Below the pieces are notes generated by a model, which saw nothing but the letters and a program-made list of their open reading frames with translations, was not told the DNA's origin and made no database searches. A stretch of 64,000 bases of DNA from positions 1-64,000 of the forward strand of contig CAYJAZ010000008.1 of NCBI GenBank assembly GCA_964368455.1, read 5' to 3'. This stretch comes from CAYJAZ01 sp964368455. Lineage in GTDB: Bacteria > Desulfobacterota > Desulfovibrionia > Desulfovibrionales > Desulfovibrionaceae. Each line of letters begins with the position of its first letter. The first letter of the stretch is position 1. This document shows positions 42,517 through 52,373 of this stretch, piece after piece. Position numbers and translations under genes: made by a program.

Positions 42517-43345
42517 AATAATTTCCTTCAAAAACTAATTTTGCTTCACCAGTCATAAAGATATGATCATCTTCACGCCAGTCGATAAATAGAGAACCGC
42601 CATTGAGAACAACTTCAACATTTCTGTTTGTATGGCCAAGTTTTGCACAAATCAAAGCAGTTGCACAAGCACCAGTTCCACAAGCTTGTGTTTCACCTGA
42701 ACCTCTTTCCCAAACACGCATTCTTACTTTAGATTTGTCTATCAATTGTACAAATTCAACATTCACTTTACGTGGAAATAGTGGGTGACATTCAATCTTT
42801 GGACCAATAGTTTCTAAAGCTAGATTTTCAACATCATCAACAAAGATAATTGTGTGCGGATTGCCTACTGAAACAGAATTTACATAATATATTGTATTGT
42901 CTATTTCTAATGGATAATTAAAACAATCATCATTGTCTAAAGCCACTGGAATTTCAGAACATTTCCAATAAGGAATACCCATATCTACTGTTATTGTTTG
43001 AATTTTATCATCTTTCAAATTGAGATGTAAAATTTTAATTCCAGCAAGGGTTTCGCATCTAATTATAGTGGAATTTACTAAATTATTTTCGTAAGCAAAT
43101 TTAGCAACGCAACGAATTGCATTACCACACATTTCTGCTTCACTACCATCATTATTGAACATTCTCATTCGAATATCATTTTCAGTATTTTCTGGTGGCA
43201 AAATAAGAACTAAGCCATCAGAACCAATTCCTTTATGTCTATCACTCACTTTTATAGAAAGTTCTTGTGGATTTTCAACTATAGTTTCAAATCCATTGAT
43301 ATAGACATAATCATTGCCAATACCATGCATTTTTACAAATTTCAT
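42506..43345 (-). CDS. dapF: Diaminopimelate epimerase
   Basis: 279 aa, full length. Both catalytic cysteines are present in context: EMCGNAIRC and ETQACGTGACA. It converts LL- to meso-diaminopimelate for peptidoglycan and lysine. The start begins MKFVKMHGIGNDYVY, typical of DapF. It sits directly upstream of dapL with an 11-nt overlap and downstream of gltB. Confidence 0.95.
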   Translation of the reverse strand: MKFVKMHGIGNDYVYINGFETIVENPQELSIKVSDRHKGIGSDGLVLILPPENTENDIRMRMFNNDGSEAEMCGNAIRCVAKFAYENNLVNSTIIRCETLAGIKILHLNLKDDKIQTITVDMGIPYWKCSEIPVALDNDDCFNYPLEIDNTIYYVNSVSVGNPHTIIFVDDVENLALETIGPKIECHPLFPRKVNVEFVQLIDKSKVRMRVWERGSGETQACGTGACATALICAKLGHTNRNVEVVLNGGSLFIDWREDDHIFMTGEAKLVFEGNYYED

Positions 43346-43389
43346 AAAATATACCTATATAATTATAAATTTATACTAAAAGTCTATAA

Positions 43390-46300
43390 TTATTTGTTTT
43401 CTAAATTTTTCTTAGCTTCATGCGGTACAACTTTAACAAATTCCTTAGCCATATTTTCCCAATTAGAAAGAAGGTGTTTTGCATAATTTGATTGCGTATA
43501 CAAAAGATGTTCTTCTAAAAGAGCTTTAATAACAATTTTGTCATCATTGCTGATTAAGTCAATATCTACACTAGTGCAATTGCAAGTTTCTTGTAATTTT
43601 TCTTTTGAATCATGAACATAGACTGTTCCGCCAGTCATACCAGCAGCAAAGTTTTGCCCACAAGAACCTAAAACAACAACGACACCACCAGTCATATATT
43701 CACAACCGTGTTCGCCAATGCCCTCAACTACTGTTTTTGCACCAGAATTTCGAACAGCAAATCTTTCGCCAGCTTTGCCACATATAAAGGCTTTACCTGA
43801 AGTTGCACCATAAAGAGCAACATTGCCTATAATAGCTTGCTTTTGTAATTCACTATTTGTTTTAGCATTTGGATAACTTGAGTGCGGACAAATTGAAATC
43901 TTACCACCACATAAACCCTTACCAATATAGTCGTTTGCAGAACCATAGAGATTAAGACTCAAGCCCTTTGGAGCAAAAGCACCAAAACTCTGCCCTGCTG
44001 TACCTGTGCAATGTAGTTGAATAAAATCTTCATCAAATTCTCTACCGCTTTTTTTACTTGCTAAAGCCATGGCACCAGCTATATTTGTTCCAACAGCTCT
44101 GTCAGTATTCTTAATAGTATGGTAGAAATCAGATGGAATATTTCTTTCAATATTTTCTTGCATTTCAATAAAAAGCTTTTCTTCCCATTCAGACATTTCT
44201 GCTAAAGTTGCTGAAGTTGCCCTCTTAGTGTATGGTAATTTATTGAAAAGTAATGACATATCAATGTCTTTAGCTTTCTTAGGTAGAATTTCATTATTCA
44301 ATTCTAATAAGTCAGAACGGCCTATCAATTCTTGAATTGTAGAAAAACCAAGTTTTGCTAATTGTTCACGAACTTCTTCGGCTATAAGATTGATAAAGTT
44401 TTCAATATGAGTAGAAGTTCCTGCAAATCTCTTTATTAAATCAGCATCCTGAGTACAAATTCCTGCTGGACAACGTCCTTTATAACATTGTCTGCACAAG
44501 ATACAGCCCATTGCAATTAAAAGAGATGTTCCAAATACAACTTCATCAGCACCAAGCATAAAGGCTGTGATTACATCATTTGCTGAATGTATTTGCCCGT
44601 CTGTTTGTAAAGTTACTTTATAACGCATTGCATTCACTAATAAAGCTTGATGCACTTCAGCTAAACCAAGTTCCCAAGGTAAACCAACGTGGTATATTGA
44701 AGACAATGGTGCAGCGCCAGTTCCGCCGTCGTGGCCAGAAATACAAATTGTATCTGCTCCAGCTTTAACAACACCAACAGCCACCGTTCCAATACCAGCC
44801 TGAGCAACTAATTTTACAGAAACTTTAATTCCTGCTCTCAATTTTTTGATATCATAGATCAATTGAGCCAAATCTTCTATTGAATAAATATCATGATGCG
44901 GAGGAGGAGAAATTAAAGAAACATTTGCTTGAGTATGTCTTACTTTTGCAATATATTCTGTAACCTTATGAGCTGGTAATTGCCCACCTTCGCCAGGTTT
45001 AGCACCTTGTGCTACTTTAATTTGAACTTCATCTCCAGAAGCAAGATATTCAGCTGTGACACCAAATCTGCCTGATGCAATTTGTCTAATTCTTGAACAA
45101 AGATCTTTATCAGAATTTTTAGAACGTGAACGTGTGATTTCTTCGCCACCTTCACCAGAATTTGACTGTAATCCAAATGCGTTAAAGCCTTGTGCTATAC
45201 ATTCGTGCGATTCTTTGCTCAATGCACCTAAAGACATAGCAGCACCAAAGAATCTTTTTCTCACTTCTTCAACACTTTCAACTTTATTGATTGCTATTGC
45301 TTTAGTTTTTTTCTGTTTCCAGACAGAACGCAAAGTAATATTTTGCATTTTATCATTTAATTCTTTTGTGTATTCTTTAAATAATGCAAAATTATTTTCC
45401 ACAACGCTATTACGCATCATAGAACATGTTTTCTTTGACCAAATATGCCTATCGCTTTTAGAAAGTTCATGTGTTTCATTTACACAATTAGTAAATCTTT
45501 CTTTATTTTCTTTATAAATATCTTCTAATTGTATTCCGCCCACACGTGAATATGTTCCTGTGAAATATCTTTCAATAACATCAGGATGAACACCTATAGC
45601 TTCAAAACATTGTGAACCAGCAAAAGATTGTAATGTAGAAATACCTAATCTGCCAAATACTTTTAGCAAACCTTTTTCTAATGCTTTGGAATAGCGAGAT
45701 ATTGAAGTTGTGATATTAAATTCTTTTTGAATTTTACCATTCTTCACTAAATTTGTGATTGAAGAATAGGCAGCATATGGATAAAGAGCATTTGCACCAA
45801 AGGATAATAATAATGCCATATCCATAACTTCGCATGCTTGACCTGTTTCTAAGATAATTCCGCAAAGATGACGTAATTTTTTACGGATTAAGTCTTGATG
45901 AACAGCTCCAATAGCGAGCATTGCAGGAAGAGGAATTTTATTTTTTGCCATATCTTTATCAGATAAGATCAATATCCTCTTTCCACTCTTTACAGCTTTT
46001 TCAGCTGCATTGCAGAGCTTATCTAAAAATGCACAAAAACTTGTATAATCAGCTTCTAAAGGCATAGTCATAGATATTCTTTCAAAGCTCAATTCTTTTT
46101 TATTTTCAATTTCTTGCATTTGAGCTGCAAATAAAAATGGCGATTCTAAATAAATTGAAGAAGGAGCTTGTTCCACCTTTTGAAAGAGATTTGGAATGCC
46201 GCCAAGAGTTGAAGTGAGCGACATAGACATCTTTTCTCTAATTGGATCGATAGATGGATTTGTTACTTGAGCAAATAATTGTTTAAAATAATTGAATAAT

Positions 46301-47844
46301 GGCTGAGGCTTAGAACTTAATAGAGCTAAAGGTTCGTCTAATCCCATTGCACCAACTGGTTCTTCTTGTGCGTGAATCATTGATGTTAAAGTGCTTTCTG
46401 GGAATTTATCGTTGAAACCAAAATTAGTAAAATATTCGTCCTTATAAACTTTTTCTTCTTTTGTTACAGCATTTTCAAAACTTGAAAGTGTTATCTTTGT
46501 TTTTTCTAAGGATTTTGCATAATCAAATTGGTTGAATAAGACATCTTTAATTTCTTTATCAGAAAGTATTTTTCCATTTTCAAAATCAACAACAAAAAGT
46601 GTACGTGGAGGTAATTGACCATGAGTGACATATTCATCCTGTGAAATGTCTAATACGCCAACTTCCGATGCCATGATGATTATATTATCTTTAGTCACAG
46701 AATAACGGCAAGGTCTTAATCCATTTCTGTCTAGGCTTGCTCCAACTTTTGAATGACCATCAGTAAATACCATTGTAGTTGGGCCATCCCATGGTTCCAT
46801 GAGTGGCATATGGTATGTATAAAAAGCATTTTTCTTCGCATTTTCTGAATTTTCACTAAAGACAGGTTCAGGAATCAATGTTGTGATAGCGTGTTCAAGA
46901 CTATAACCGCCCTGCATTAAAAGCTCAAAAACATTATCAAAGGATCCAGAATCAGAAGTAGATGGATGTATACAAGGAAGTACATACTTTAAATCATCTT
47001 TTAATTTTTCTGATTTAATAGCTGACTCACGTATATCCATTTGAATTTTATTGCCACGTATTGTATTTATTTCGCCATTATGTGCAATATTTCTAAAAGG
47101 TTGTGTTAAATGCCAAGACGGTTTTGTATTTGTGCTAAATCTTTCGTGAAAAACAGCAAAAGGCACTGCAAAATCTTGTTCGCATAAATCAGAATAGAAT
47201 TTACCTAAATTTTTTCCAGGTAATATACCTTTATAAATAATCGAACGCGAAGAAAGAGAAACACAATGGAATAAAGAAAGTTCTTTATTGTGTTTTTCTA
47301 AAAATTCTATGGCTTCAAATTCAATTTGTTTGCGTAAGACATACAGCTCTTGCTCAACATCTAGAGAACTTGCATTTTTCTTTGTAGAGAGAAAAAGAAT
47401 TTGTAAAAATTCTGGCAAGCTTGAAAGAGTTCTACGAGATAATACGTTGATATCATTAGGTACAGAACGAGTAGAACAAATCTTAAATGAAAATTTCTCA
47501 GCTGTTTTTGTGATGATTTCCATCAAGGATTCATGCATAAAAGTGTCTATAGGTAAAAAGAAAAATCCTAAACCCCAAGCTTTTGAATTATCAAACATTT
47601 CTGGAAAAAATTTGCCAAAAAAAGCCACTGGAATAGGCATTAAAATACCAGATCCATCAGACATTTTTTCATCATCTTCCCTGCCACCCCTATGTGTTAG
47701 ATGTGCCATTGAAGTGAGAGCGTATTCCACAATTTTATGTTCAGGCTTATTATCTAATGAGCCAACAAAACCAACGCCACAAGCGTCGTGTTCTTCATGA
47801 GGATTGTATAACGTGTTTTGATTTGATTTATAAAGTGACTGCAT
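43390..47844 (-). CDS. gltB: Glutamate synthase, large subunit
   Basis: 1484 aa, full length. The amidotransferase nucleophile C22 (HDACGVGF) follows a 21-residue propeptide, as usual. The central and FMN-binding parts (SGHDGGTGAAPLSS) and the 3Fe-4S cysteines (CILCRQCYKGRCPAG) are present, followed by the C-terminal beta-helix. It makes two glutamates from glutamine and 2-oxoglutarate. No gltD is adjacent, so it may use ferredoxin or a distant small subunit. AAGGT precedes the ATG. A regulatory dyad lies 136 nt upstream. Confidence 0.95.
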   Translation of the reverse strand: MQSLYKSNQNTLYNPHEEHDACGVGFVGSLDNKPEHKIVEYALTSMAHLTHRGGREDDEKMSDGSGILMPIPVAFFGKFFPEMFDNSKAWGLGFFFLPIDTFMHESLMEIITKTAEKFSFKICSTRSVPNDINVLSRRTLSSLPEFLQILFLSTKKNASSLDVEQELYVLRKQIEFEAIEFLEKHNKELSLFHCVSLSSRSIIYKGILPGKNLGKFYSDLCEQDFAVPFAVFHERFSTNTKPSWHLTQPFRNIAHNGEINTIRGNKIQMDIRESAIKSEKLKDDLKYVLPCIHPSTSDSGSFDNVFELLMQGGYSLEHAITTLIPEPVFSENSENAKKNAFYTYHMPLMEPWDGPTTMVFTDGHSKVGASLDRNGLRPCRYSVTKDNIIIMASEVGVLDISQDEYVTHGQLPPRTLFVVDFENGKILSDKEIKDVLFNQFDYAKSLEKTKITLSSFENAVTKEEKVYKDEYFTNFGFNDKFPESTLTSMIHAQEEPVGAMGLDEPLALLSSKPQPLFNYFKQLFAQVTNPSIDPIREKMSMSLTSTLGGIPNLFQKVEQAPSSIYLESPFLFAAQMQEIENKKELSFERISMTMPLEADYTSFCAFLDKLCNAAEKAVKSGKRILILSDKDMAKNKIPLPAMLAIGAVHQDLIRKKLRHLCGIILETGQACEVMDMALLLSFGANALYPYAAYSSITNLVKNGKIQKEFNITTSISRYSKALEKGLLKVFGRLGISTLQSFAGSQCFEAIGVHPDVIERYFTGTYSRVGGIQLEDIYKENKERFTNCVNETHELSKSDRHIWSKKTCSMMRNSVVENNFALFKEYTKELNDKMQNITLRSVWKQKKTKAIAINKVESVEEVRKRFFGAAMSLGALSKESHECIAQGFNAFGLQSNSGEGGEEITRSRSKNSDKDLCSRIRQIASGRFGVTAEYLASGDEVQIKVAQGAKPGEGGQLPAHKVTEYIAKVRHTQANVSLISPPPHHDIYSIEDLAQLIYDIKKLRAGIKVSVKLVAQAGIGTVAVGVVKAGADTICISGHDGGTGAAPLSSIYHVGLPWELGLAEVHQALLVNAMRYKVTLQTDGQIHSANDVITAFMLGADEVVFGTSLLIAMGCILCRQCYKGRCPAGICTQDADLIKRFAGTSTHIENFINLIAEEVREQLAKLGFSTIQELIGRSDLLELNNEILPKKAKDIDMSLLFNKLPYTKRATSATLAEMSEWEEKLFIEMQENIERNIPSDFYHTIKNTDRAVGTNIAGAMALASKKSGREFDEDFIQLHCTGTAGQSFGAFAPKGLSLNLYGSANDYIGKGLCGGKISICPHSSYPNAKTNSELQKQAIIGNVALYGATSGKAFICGKAGERFAVRNSGAKTVVEGIGEHGCEYMTGGVVVVLGSCGQNFAAGMTGGTVYVHDSKEKLQETCNCTSVDIDLISNDDKIVIKALLEEHLLYTQSNYAKHLLSNWENMAKEFVKVVPHEAKKNLENK

Positions 47845-47932
47845 ATTTTACCTTTATAATTCCTCTTGTTAAAAAATTTTCAAATAATTTCAATTATTTA
47901 CCTTGATATCGATAAGGCAATAGGTATTTTTT

Positions 47933-47969
47933 TTGCTTAAGCCATGTTTAAAAAACACAGCTTAAGCAA
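47933..47969. other. Palindromic hairpin between glnN and gltB
   Basis: Perfect 10-bp inverted repeat TTGCTTAAGC (47933-47942) / GCTTAAGCAA (47960-47969). The T-run is on the wrong side for a glnN terminator, so it may be an operator, a processing site or a transcript-stabilising hairpin. Confidence 0.45.
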
Positions 47970-47979
47970 TTCTCAGGAA

Positions 47980-47995
47980 TCTACTTTTATGTAGA
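47980..47995. promoter_or_regulatory. Nitrogen-regulator dyad upstream of gltB
   Basis: TCTACT-TTTA-TGTAGA matches the perfect copies (TCTACA-N4-TGTAGA) near glnN and the activator gene except for one base. It lies 136 nt upstream of the gltB start. Confidence 0.55.
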
Positions 47996-48045
47996 TTATA
48001 TCTTTATTGATTGACTAATTTCTCAAGAAAGAAATTCAAAAAATT

Positions 48046-50238
48046 CTAGTGAACCCAAAGGAGTTCTGAATATTTTGGTAATGGCCAAGCATTATCGTCA
48101 ATCATAACTTCTAAAGTATCAGAATATTTTCTGCATTCTTCCATAAGTGGAACAATTGTATAGCAAGCAAAGTCGGCTTGAGCTTCAACATGTTCGAAGT
48201 TTTTGATATTTTTGAATGCTTTTTCAAGCTCTTTCACAGAATTGACAAGTCCAACATAGTTTTCACGCATAAGTTTGAATTGTTCTTCTTCAACTTTTGC
48301 TTCGTTCATTACAGCTTTTGTATTGATAACTAATTGAGCTAATTTATTTTGTTCTTTTTGTACTACAGGAATAATTTGTTCTGTAAGCATACGATTTAAT
48401 ACAGAAGCTTCGATTTGAATTGATTTTACATATTGATCAAAGAAAACTTCTTGACGAGCTTCAATTTCTCTTTCGCTTAAAACATTTGCTCTTTTGAAAA
48501 CTTCAATAACTTCAGGCTGTGTGAATTGTGCTAAAGCTTTTACTGTATTGTTGAGGTTGAGCAAGCCGCGTTGTTCAGCTTCAATTCTCCATTCTTCTGA
48601 ATAACCATTACCATTGAATACAACTGGCATATGTTCTTTGAAAAGAATTGGAAGATATTCTTGTAAAGCTTCAGTAATTGTCATGCCTTTAGCTAAATAT
48701 TTATCTAATTCATCAGCAACATCTTCTAAAGCACATGAAACAGCTGAGTTTAAGCAGAAGTTTACAGGTGAAACAGAAGCAGAAGAACCAACAGAACGGA
48801 ATTCAAATTTATTACCTGTGAAAGCAAATGGTGAAGTTCTGTTTCTGTCAGAGAAATCTTTTGGTAATTCTGGAAGTGAAGAAACGCCGATTTCAATACC
48901 AGTTTTCTTCTTATCTTTTGTAGAAGCACCTGAAATAATAGATTCTAATACTGAAGTTAATTGTTCACCTAAGTAAGCTGAAATAATAGCTGGAGGAGCT
49001 TCGTTAGCACCTAAACGATGATCATTACCCGCACCAAAAGTACCAAGGCGTAGTGTTGAAGCATGTAAATGCACAGCACGCAATGTTGCACCTAAGAAAA
49101 GAAGGAATTGAGCATTTTCGCTAGGAGTGTCGCCTGGTTCTAAAAGGTTGTTGCCTTCTGAATCTGCAATAGACCAGTTATTGTGTTTACCACTACCATT
49201 AACCTTTGCAAATGGTTTTTCGTGTAAAAGACATTTAAAGCCATGTTCATGTGCTGTAGCTCTTAAGATGTTCATAATAAGCATATTATGGTCAGTAGCT
49301 AAGTTTGCTTCTTCGTAAAGAGCAGCTAATTCAAATTGACCAGGAGCAACTTCATTATGGCGTGTATGTGCAGGAATGCCTAAAGAAAATAATCTTACTT
49401 CAACATCTTGCATATAATCTTCAACTCTTTTAGGAATAGAGCCAAAATAATGATCTTCTAATTCTTGTCCTTTAGGATCGCAAGCACCAATCAATGTTCT
49501 ACCAGTTGCTAAAATATCTGGTCTAAGAGCTGCTAATCTTGAATCAACTAAGAAATATTCTTGTTCTGGACCAACCATTGCACGAGCAAATGTTGCTTTT
49601 TCATTACCAAATAAACGTAAAACTCTTACTGTGCTTTTTGAAAGAGCATCAATAGAACGTAATAAAGGAATTTTTCTATCTAAAGCTTCGCCTGAATAAG
49701 AATAGAAAACAGTAGGAACGTTTAATGTATGGCCAAATTTACCAGGCATCAAGAAAGCTGGAACACGTGGATCCCATGTTGTGTATCCGCGTGCTTCAAA
49801 AGTAGAACGAATACCGCCAGAAGGGAAAGAAGAAGCGTCTGGTTCACCAGAAATCAAAGTTTTACCAGAAAACTTATTGATCAACATACCGTCTGGAGTA
49901 GGATTTGCAAATGCATCATGTTTTTCAGCTGTACAACCACTCATAGGTTGGAACCAATGCGTATAATGTGTTGCACCGTGTTCAATAGCCCAATCTTTCA
50001 TGGCATTTGCAACAATATTTGCTACTTCAGAAGTGATTCTTTCACCACGGTTTATAATAGCATCCATCTTTTTATAAATGTCTTGCGGTAAACGCTGACG
50101 CATAACACGCAAATCAAAAATATCTTTGCCATAAACAGCTTCGATATCATATTTAGGTGTAAGAGGTGAAACGTTAGGGCCATCCGTTGGATAGGTTGAC
50201 ATCAATTCTGTGATTGCATCATGTCTTAAAGAGTTCAT
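48046..50238 (-). CDS. glnN: Glutamine synthetase type III
   Basis: 730 aa, the length of GSIII and far longer than GSI or GSII. GSIII-specific pieces are seen: the N-terminal MKDWAIEHGATHYTHWFQPMSG block, the active-site GPEQEYFLVD, and KVNGSGKHNNWS. It joins ammonia and glutamate, working with gltB in the GS-GOGAT cycle. AAAGGA precedes the ATG. A sigma-54 promoter and two regulator dyads lie upstream. Confidence 0.95.
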   Translation of the reverse strand: MNSLRHDAITELMSTYPTDGPNVSPLTPKYDIEAVYGKDIFDLRVMRQRLPQDIYKKMDAIINRGERITSEVANIVANAMKDWAIEHGATHYTHWFQPMSGCTAEKHDAFANPTPDGMLINKFSGKTLISGEPDASSFPSGGIRSTFEARGYTTWDPRVPAFLMPGKFGHTLNVPTVFYSYSGEALDRKIPLLRSIDALSKSTVRVLRLFGNEKATFARAMVGPEQEYFLVDSRLAALRPDILATGRTLIGACDPKGQELEDHYFGSIPKRVEDYMQDVEVRLFSLGIPAHTRHNEVAPGQFELAALYEEANLATDHNMLIMNILRATAHEHGFKCLLHEKPFAKVNGSGKHNNWSIADSEGNNLLEPGDTPSENAQFLLFLGATLRAVHLHASTLRLGTFGAGNDHRLGANEAPPAIISAYLGEQLTSVLESIISGASTKDKKKTGIEIGVSSLPELPKDFSDRNRTSPFAFTGNKFEFRSVGSSASVSPVNFCLNSAVSCALEDVADELDKYLAKGMTITEALQEYLPILFKEHMPVVFNGNGYSEEWRIEAEQRGLLNLNNTVKALAQFTQPEVIEVFKRANVLSEREIEARQEVFFDQYVKSIQIEASVLNRMLTEQIIPVVQKEQNKLAQLVINTKAVMNEAKVEEEQFKLMRENYVGLVNSVKELEKAFKNIKNFEHVEAQADFACYTIVPLMEECRKYSDTLEVMIDDNAWPLPKYSELLWVH

Positions 50239-50288
50239 ACTAAATCCTTTTATACTGAGTTTGTGTAATTTGAATTATTGTTGATAAA

Positions 50289-50302
50289 GCATATATTGTG
50301 CC
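50289..50302 (-). promoter_or_regulatory. Sigma-54 promoter (-24/-12) of glnN
   Basis: On the reverse strand TGGCACAATATATGC fits TGGCAC-N5-TTGC closely: GG and GC are exactly 10 nt apart. It lies about 50 nt upstream of the glnN ATG. An activator gene of the matching type lies directly upstream. Confidence 0.75.
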
Positions 50303-50377
50303 AATTCAGTAAAATTCAATTAAATTAGAGGTTTATCTTTTGTTTTCGCAAATAAGATGTGAAAAAAATTATTTTTT

Positions 50378-50393
50378 TCTACATTTTTGTAGA
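50378..50393. promoter_or_regulatory. Activator-binding dyad 1 upstream of glnN
   Basis: TCTACA-TTTT-TGTAGA, perfect 6-bp arms. It lies about 76 nt upstream of the -24 element, a usual enhancer position for a sigma-54 activator. Confidence 0.65.
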
Positions 50394-50479
50394 TTTTATT
50401 TCAACTATCCCTCCATTTGATTTGCTTTTTATAGCTCTATGCAAAATAAAGCTTGTTATTTTATATAATTATACTAAAA

Positions 50480-50495
50480 TATACATTTTTGTAGA
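50480..50495. promoter_or_regulatory. Activator-binding dyad 2 upstream of glnN
   Basis: TATACA-TTTT-TGTAGA, one mismatch from the perfect copy, about 178 nt upstream of the -24 element and at the end of the activator gene. Both glnN copies share the extension TGTAGATTTTA. Confidence 0.55.
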
Positions 50496-50497
50496 TT

Positions 50498-52171
50498 TTA
50501 ATATTTTTCCTTATTTATACCTTTTTGTCGAAATTTTTTGTAGTCAATTTCGTATTTACGCATTCTTTGCCCTATTATCCTTTCTGTTATAGAAAGTGCT
50601 GCTGCTGCTGCTCCAATATGGCCTTTATGCGTTTCAAGTGCTTTTGTAATCAGGTTTTTTTCCAATTCCTCAACTTGTTCAGGAAGCGTTCCAATACCTA
50701 GAGAAATATTTTGTTTCTTGCTCTTTGTCAAGTTTATTGGGCAATCTACAGAATGTAATTCTAAAGGAAGGTGCTGAGGTAGGATATACGCATTTTTACC
50801 TATAAGTAAAAAAGATCTTTCTATGATATTTTCAAGTTCGCGAATATTTCCTGGCCAAGAATATTGTTGTAACATTTCAGAAGCAGCTAGAGAAACTTTT
50901 GGTTTTTCTCTATTATTCTGCTTTGAAAAAACATTGAGGAAATGATCAACTAATAAAAGTATATCACTTTTTCTTTCTCTTAAAGGAGGAAGATTTATAG
51001 CAAATACATTTAGTCTATAATACAAATCTTTTCTAAATGAGCCTTCTTCAACCATTTCTTCTAATGGTTTATTTGTTGCTGTGATGATACGAACATCAAC
51101 TTGATGCGATTGTTCGCTACCAACTCTTTCAAAAGATCTTTCTTGTAAAACTCTTAACAATCTAGCTTGTGTTGCTAAAGAGAGTTCGCCTACTTCGTCT
51201 AAGAATAGCGTTCCTGTATGTGCTAATTCAAAGCGGCCTTTTCTTGTGTGTAAAGCACCAGTAAAAGCACCTTTTTCATGTCCAAAAAGTTCGCTCTCAA
51301 CCAAACTTTCAGGCAAAGCAGCACAGTTTAAAGTGATAAAAGGCGAATCCTTTCTTGGGCTATTTTCATGTAAAGCTCTTGCTACAAGCTCTTTTCCTGT
51401 TCCGCTTTCGCCTCTAAGCATTACAGTTGTAGAACTTGGTGCAGCTTGTCCTATTCTTTCAAAAATCAATTGCATAGCTTCTGAATTACCAACTAAATAT
51501 CTTGCATTTTTCGATGAGCTTGGTTTTGGAAAACGCACTGGCTCTTCATAATGTTTTTGCATTGTAGATTGATGTAAACGAATATAAGGCATAAAGGAAT
51601 TTGCTATAACAGAAAGTAAACGTTCTTCGTGTTCTGAATCTTGAACCTTATCTGAAAGTCTATCAATACCAAGTGCACCTATTGTTTTGTCATTAAATTT
51701 AATTGGCACGCACAAAAAAGAAATTTTTTCTTTTTGATCTCTTGCATGTGTTCGATTCAAAAAAAGTGGATTATGCATGACATCATGTATGTACAAAGGT
51801 TCGCCTGTTTGTATAACCTTGCCGACAACGCCTTCACCAACAACATAATGGCCTTGTTTTTTTTGCTCACTTGAAAGCCCAGAAGCAGCTTCAATATAAA
51901 TATCTCCATCAAGAGGCGAAAGCAAAACAAGCAAAACTCTTTCAGCATATGTTATATCACGAATAAATTCACTTGCGTCGTCTAAATTTATCTTCTTTTT
52001 TTGTAGAGAATCAAGAATACGTACTAAACGTACTAAATCTGAACTATTTTGTTGAGATGAATTTAAAGCAAGACTAGTCACTTCAGAGGAAGACAAAATT
52101 GTATTCTTAGAACGATTATTTGTAGCCATCATAGTAGATTTAATATTTGTAGAAGCTTTAGTTGTATTCAT
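50498..52171 (-). CDS. Sigma-54-dependent activator (GAF-AAA+-Fis, NifA/NorR-like)
   Basis: 557 aa. After a low-complexity start comes a GAF-type domain (about residues 55-200). The AAA+ domain follows with Walker A GESGTGKE, the sigma-54-contacting GAFTGA loop, and Walker B GTLFLDEVGE. A Fis-type helix-turn-helix ends the protein (about residues 505-550). It activates sigma-54 promoters from upstream sites. AAGGT precedes the ATG. It is adjacent to glnN, and dyads upstream of glnN, gltB and itself suggest it governs nitrogen assimilation. The GAF ligand is unknown. Confidence 0.9.
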   Translation of the reverse strand: MNTTKASTNIKSTMMATNNRSKNTILSSSEVTSLALNSSQQNSSDLVRLVRILDSLQKKKINLDDASEFIRDITYAERVLLVLLSPLDGDIYIEAASGLSSEQKKQGHYVVGEGVVGKVIQTGEPLYIHDVMHNPLFLNRTHARDQKEKISFLCVPIKFNDKTIGALGIDRLSDKVQDSEHEERLLSVIANSFMPYIRLHQSTMQKHYEEPVRFPKPSSSKNARYLVGNSEAMQLIFERIGQAAPSSTTVMLRGESGTGKELVARALHENSPRKDSPFITLNCAALPESLVESELFGHEKGAFTGALHTRKGRFELAHTGTLFLDEVGELSLATQARLLRVLQERSFERVGSEQSHQVDVRIITATNKPLEEMVEEGSFRKDLYYRLNVFAINLPPLRERKSDILLLVDHFLNVFSKQNNREKPKVSLAASEMLQQYSWPGNIRELENIIERSFLLIGKNAYILPQHLPLELHSVDCPINLTKSKKQNISLGIGTLPEQVEELEKNLITKALETHKGHIGAAAAALSITERIIGQRMRKYEIDYKKFRQKGINKEKY

Positions 52172-52233
52172 CTTAATACCTTATAAATAAAAAACATTGC
52201 AAAGTTCAATAATTCTTTCTTACCTACAAGTGG

Positions 52234-52261
52234 AATGTAGCATTAACAGAGAGCTTGTCAA
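52234..52261 (-). promoter_or_regulatory. Sigma-70 promoter of the activator gene with overlapping dyad
   Basis: TTGACA (-35, 52256-52261) and TACATT (-10, 52234-52239), 16-nt spacer. A looser dyad CTACA-N7-TGTAG (52224-52240) covers the -10, which would fit autoregulation. Confidence 0.5.
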
Positions 52262-52357
52262 CTTTTCTTCAAAAATGTATATTTTTAAGTCTTTTCAACA
52301 AAAACAATTATTTCAGTATATTGGACGTTATTAAAATTGACAAAATTGTAAATATTT

Positions 52358-52373
52358 TCTACAAATATGTAGA
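52358..52373. promoter_or_regulatory. Activator-binding dyad upstream of the activator gene
   Basis: TCTACA-AATA-TGTAGA, perfect arms, 187 nt upstream of the ATG. A degenerate copy (TCTACA-AAAA-AGTATA) follows at 52419-52434. The rest of 52172-52474 is A/T-rich without a gene. Confidence 0.6.

Noticed and set aside
45056..45517. A 153-codon frame opposite gltB
   Set aside because: It lies wholly in antisense of a well-supported gene, has no recognisable motif and arises from codon bias.
47288..47800. A 170-codon frame opposite the gltB start
   Set aside because: The same reasoning: it mirrors the amidotransferase coding strand and lacks a ribosome-binding site.
47845..47979. A sigma-54 promoter for gltB like that of glnN
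   Set aside because: I found no GG-N10-GC on the reverse strand in the gap, so only the dyad is reported.
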